Positions 63,371 to 64,000 of a stretch of 64,000 nt of DNA are shown here, one piece after another. This DNA comes from Cryobacterium sp. Y11 (GTDB lineage: Bacteria; Actinomycetota; Actinomycetes; Actinomycetales; Microbacteriaceae). Location of the stretch: NCBI RefSeq assembly GCF_002929535.1, contig NZ_PJJO01000049.1:19866-83865 (forward strand), read 5' to 3'. The notes beneath the pieces are model-generated. The model was not told the origin of the DNA. It did not search any database and was given only the letters and a program-made list of their open reading frames with translations. The translations under genes were made by a program, and so were the position numbers. Each line of letters opens with the position of its first letter. The first letter of the stretch is position 1.

Positions 63371-63796
63371 TCAGTAGATCAGCTTGGGCTGTCCGTCCGG
63401 GGTCTGACCGAGCCGCGCAAAAAGCAACAGAACGAGAGCAGTGCCAGAAAGTATCCCGTCAAGGAGACCGGCCGGAAGCAGAAAGACCATCAGCGCGAGC
63501 GTCACACTGCAGCTAACAATGGAAAGCCCGAGCCCCCACAATCGGTTACGCAGCAGACCGACCGCGCCGAGCACGCGCAGAGTCGCGAAAATCCCGCTCA
63601 TGGCCATCATGAGGTACAGGTTGTCCTGCAAATAGGGCAGCGCAAAAACATCGGCATTTTCGACGATGGATGCCTGGGGGATCTTCAGCGCGAGGAGAAC
63701 AAGGACGCCAATGAAGACCAAACCCTCCATGAGTACGCCCTGAACCAGGAGCAACCCGGCTGCCCACCGATACTGTCGGCGCTGAGTTGTGTGCAT
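63371..63796 (-). CDS. Small four-helix membrane protein, unknown function
   Basis: A 141-aa protein starting MHTTQRRQYRWAAGLLLVQG. Four hydrophobic helices (about 13-38, 62-80, 85-105 and 110-132). 'SIVENADVFALPYLQDNLYL' lies in the first outer loop. It resembles small uncharacterised membrane proteins of actinobacteria; no motif gives a function. It points toward the tRNA-Ser terminator, so its transcript probably ends there. Confidence 0.7.
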   Translation of the reverse strand: MHTTQRRQYRWAAGLLLVQGVLMEGLVFIGVLVLLALKIPQASIVENADVFALPYLQDNLYLMMAMSGIFATLRVLGAVGLLRNRLWGLGLSIVSCSVTLALMVFLLPAGLLDGILSGTALVLLLFARLGQTPDGQPKLIY

Positions 63797-64000
63797 TGCG
63801 TAATGCTATCGGCCCCCACTGGCGTGATTGTCTCCCGTGCAGTCCAATTCATGCGTGAGGTTTCTCGTAACTTCAGTGTGACGAAAATCGTGGGATATGA
63901 CATGTGAGTTGCGAGACGCGTCGGGTGTAGACCTGATGCCGGTGATCTCCGGTGAGAACCGCGATTCTGGTATCGTCATTTTTGATGAATGCGCGTTGCG
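63797..64000. other. Right-edge stretch; no gene supported
   Basis: Roughly 200 bp with no convincing open frame. ATG codons at 63985 and 63989 near the edge could start a gene that lies mostly outside the window. Confidence 0.4.

Overview
The window looks like chromosomal DNA of a high-GC actinobacterium, most likely a member of the Microbacteriaceae (Cryobacterium/Salinibacterium-like). This rests on GTG/TTG starts, dense ATGA/GTGA gene overlaps, the gene order tilS-hpt-ftsH-folE-folP-folB-folK-(DUF3180)-(PH)-(PH)-(DUF2520)-panC-lysS, a clpC without ctsR/mcsAB partners, and a guanidine-III riboswitch. The genus is inference. No rRNA, CRISPR array, transposase or prophage gene is visible.

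Region 1 (1-26992) is a large exopolysaccharide (EPS) export and surface-protein locus. It has the parts of a Wzx/Wzy pathway: a flippase cut by the left edge, an O-antigen-ligase/polymerase-like membrane protein, a Wzz-BY-kinase fusion, a priming polyprenyl glycosylphosphotransferase, six glycosyltransferases, an acyltransferase, a TagD-like cytidylyltransferase and a CDP-alcohol phosphatidyltransferase. Interleaved with them are secreted proteins. Three are paralogues of rising complexity (640, 1098 and 1429 aa), each with a beta-propeller-like N-terminal region and an FN3-like domain; the two larger ones add LamG and PKD modules and a shared C-terminal domain. There is also a beta-helix protein on a proline-rich stalk. 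Several promoters in this region carry a CCCC(C)-N-GGGGG inverted repeat 23-25 nt upstream of a -10-like hexamer, which suggests a shared regulator.

Region 2 (26993-33102) holds mixed accessory genes: an M19 dipeptidase, a guanidine-III riboswitch with its SMR (Gdx/SugE-type) exporter, a CPA1 Na+/H+ antiporter fused to a UBP-type zinc finger, an aldo/keto reductase and two HAD-fold proteins. Region 3 (33199-33585) is a minus-strand tRNA cluster (Glu, Asp, Phe).

Region 4 (33841-36700) is a pair of secreted coiled-coil peptidoglycan hydrolases (M23, then NlpC/P60) with overlapping reading frames. Region 5 (36954-53829) is core housekeeping: ppa, tilS, hpt, ftsH, the folate operon, two PH-domain proteins, panC, lysS, two tiny membrane proteins, cardiolipin synthase and clpC. 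Region 6 (54028-63796) has a GNAT enzyme, a very large secreted nuclease/5'-nucleotidase, membrane-anchored unknowns, radA, an SGNH hydrolase, tRNA-Ser(CGA) and a small membrane protein.
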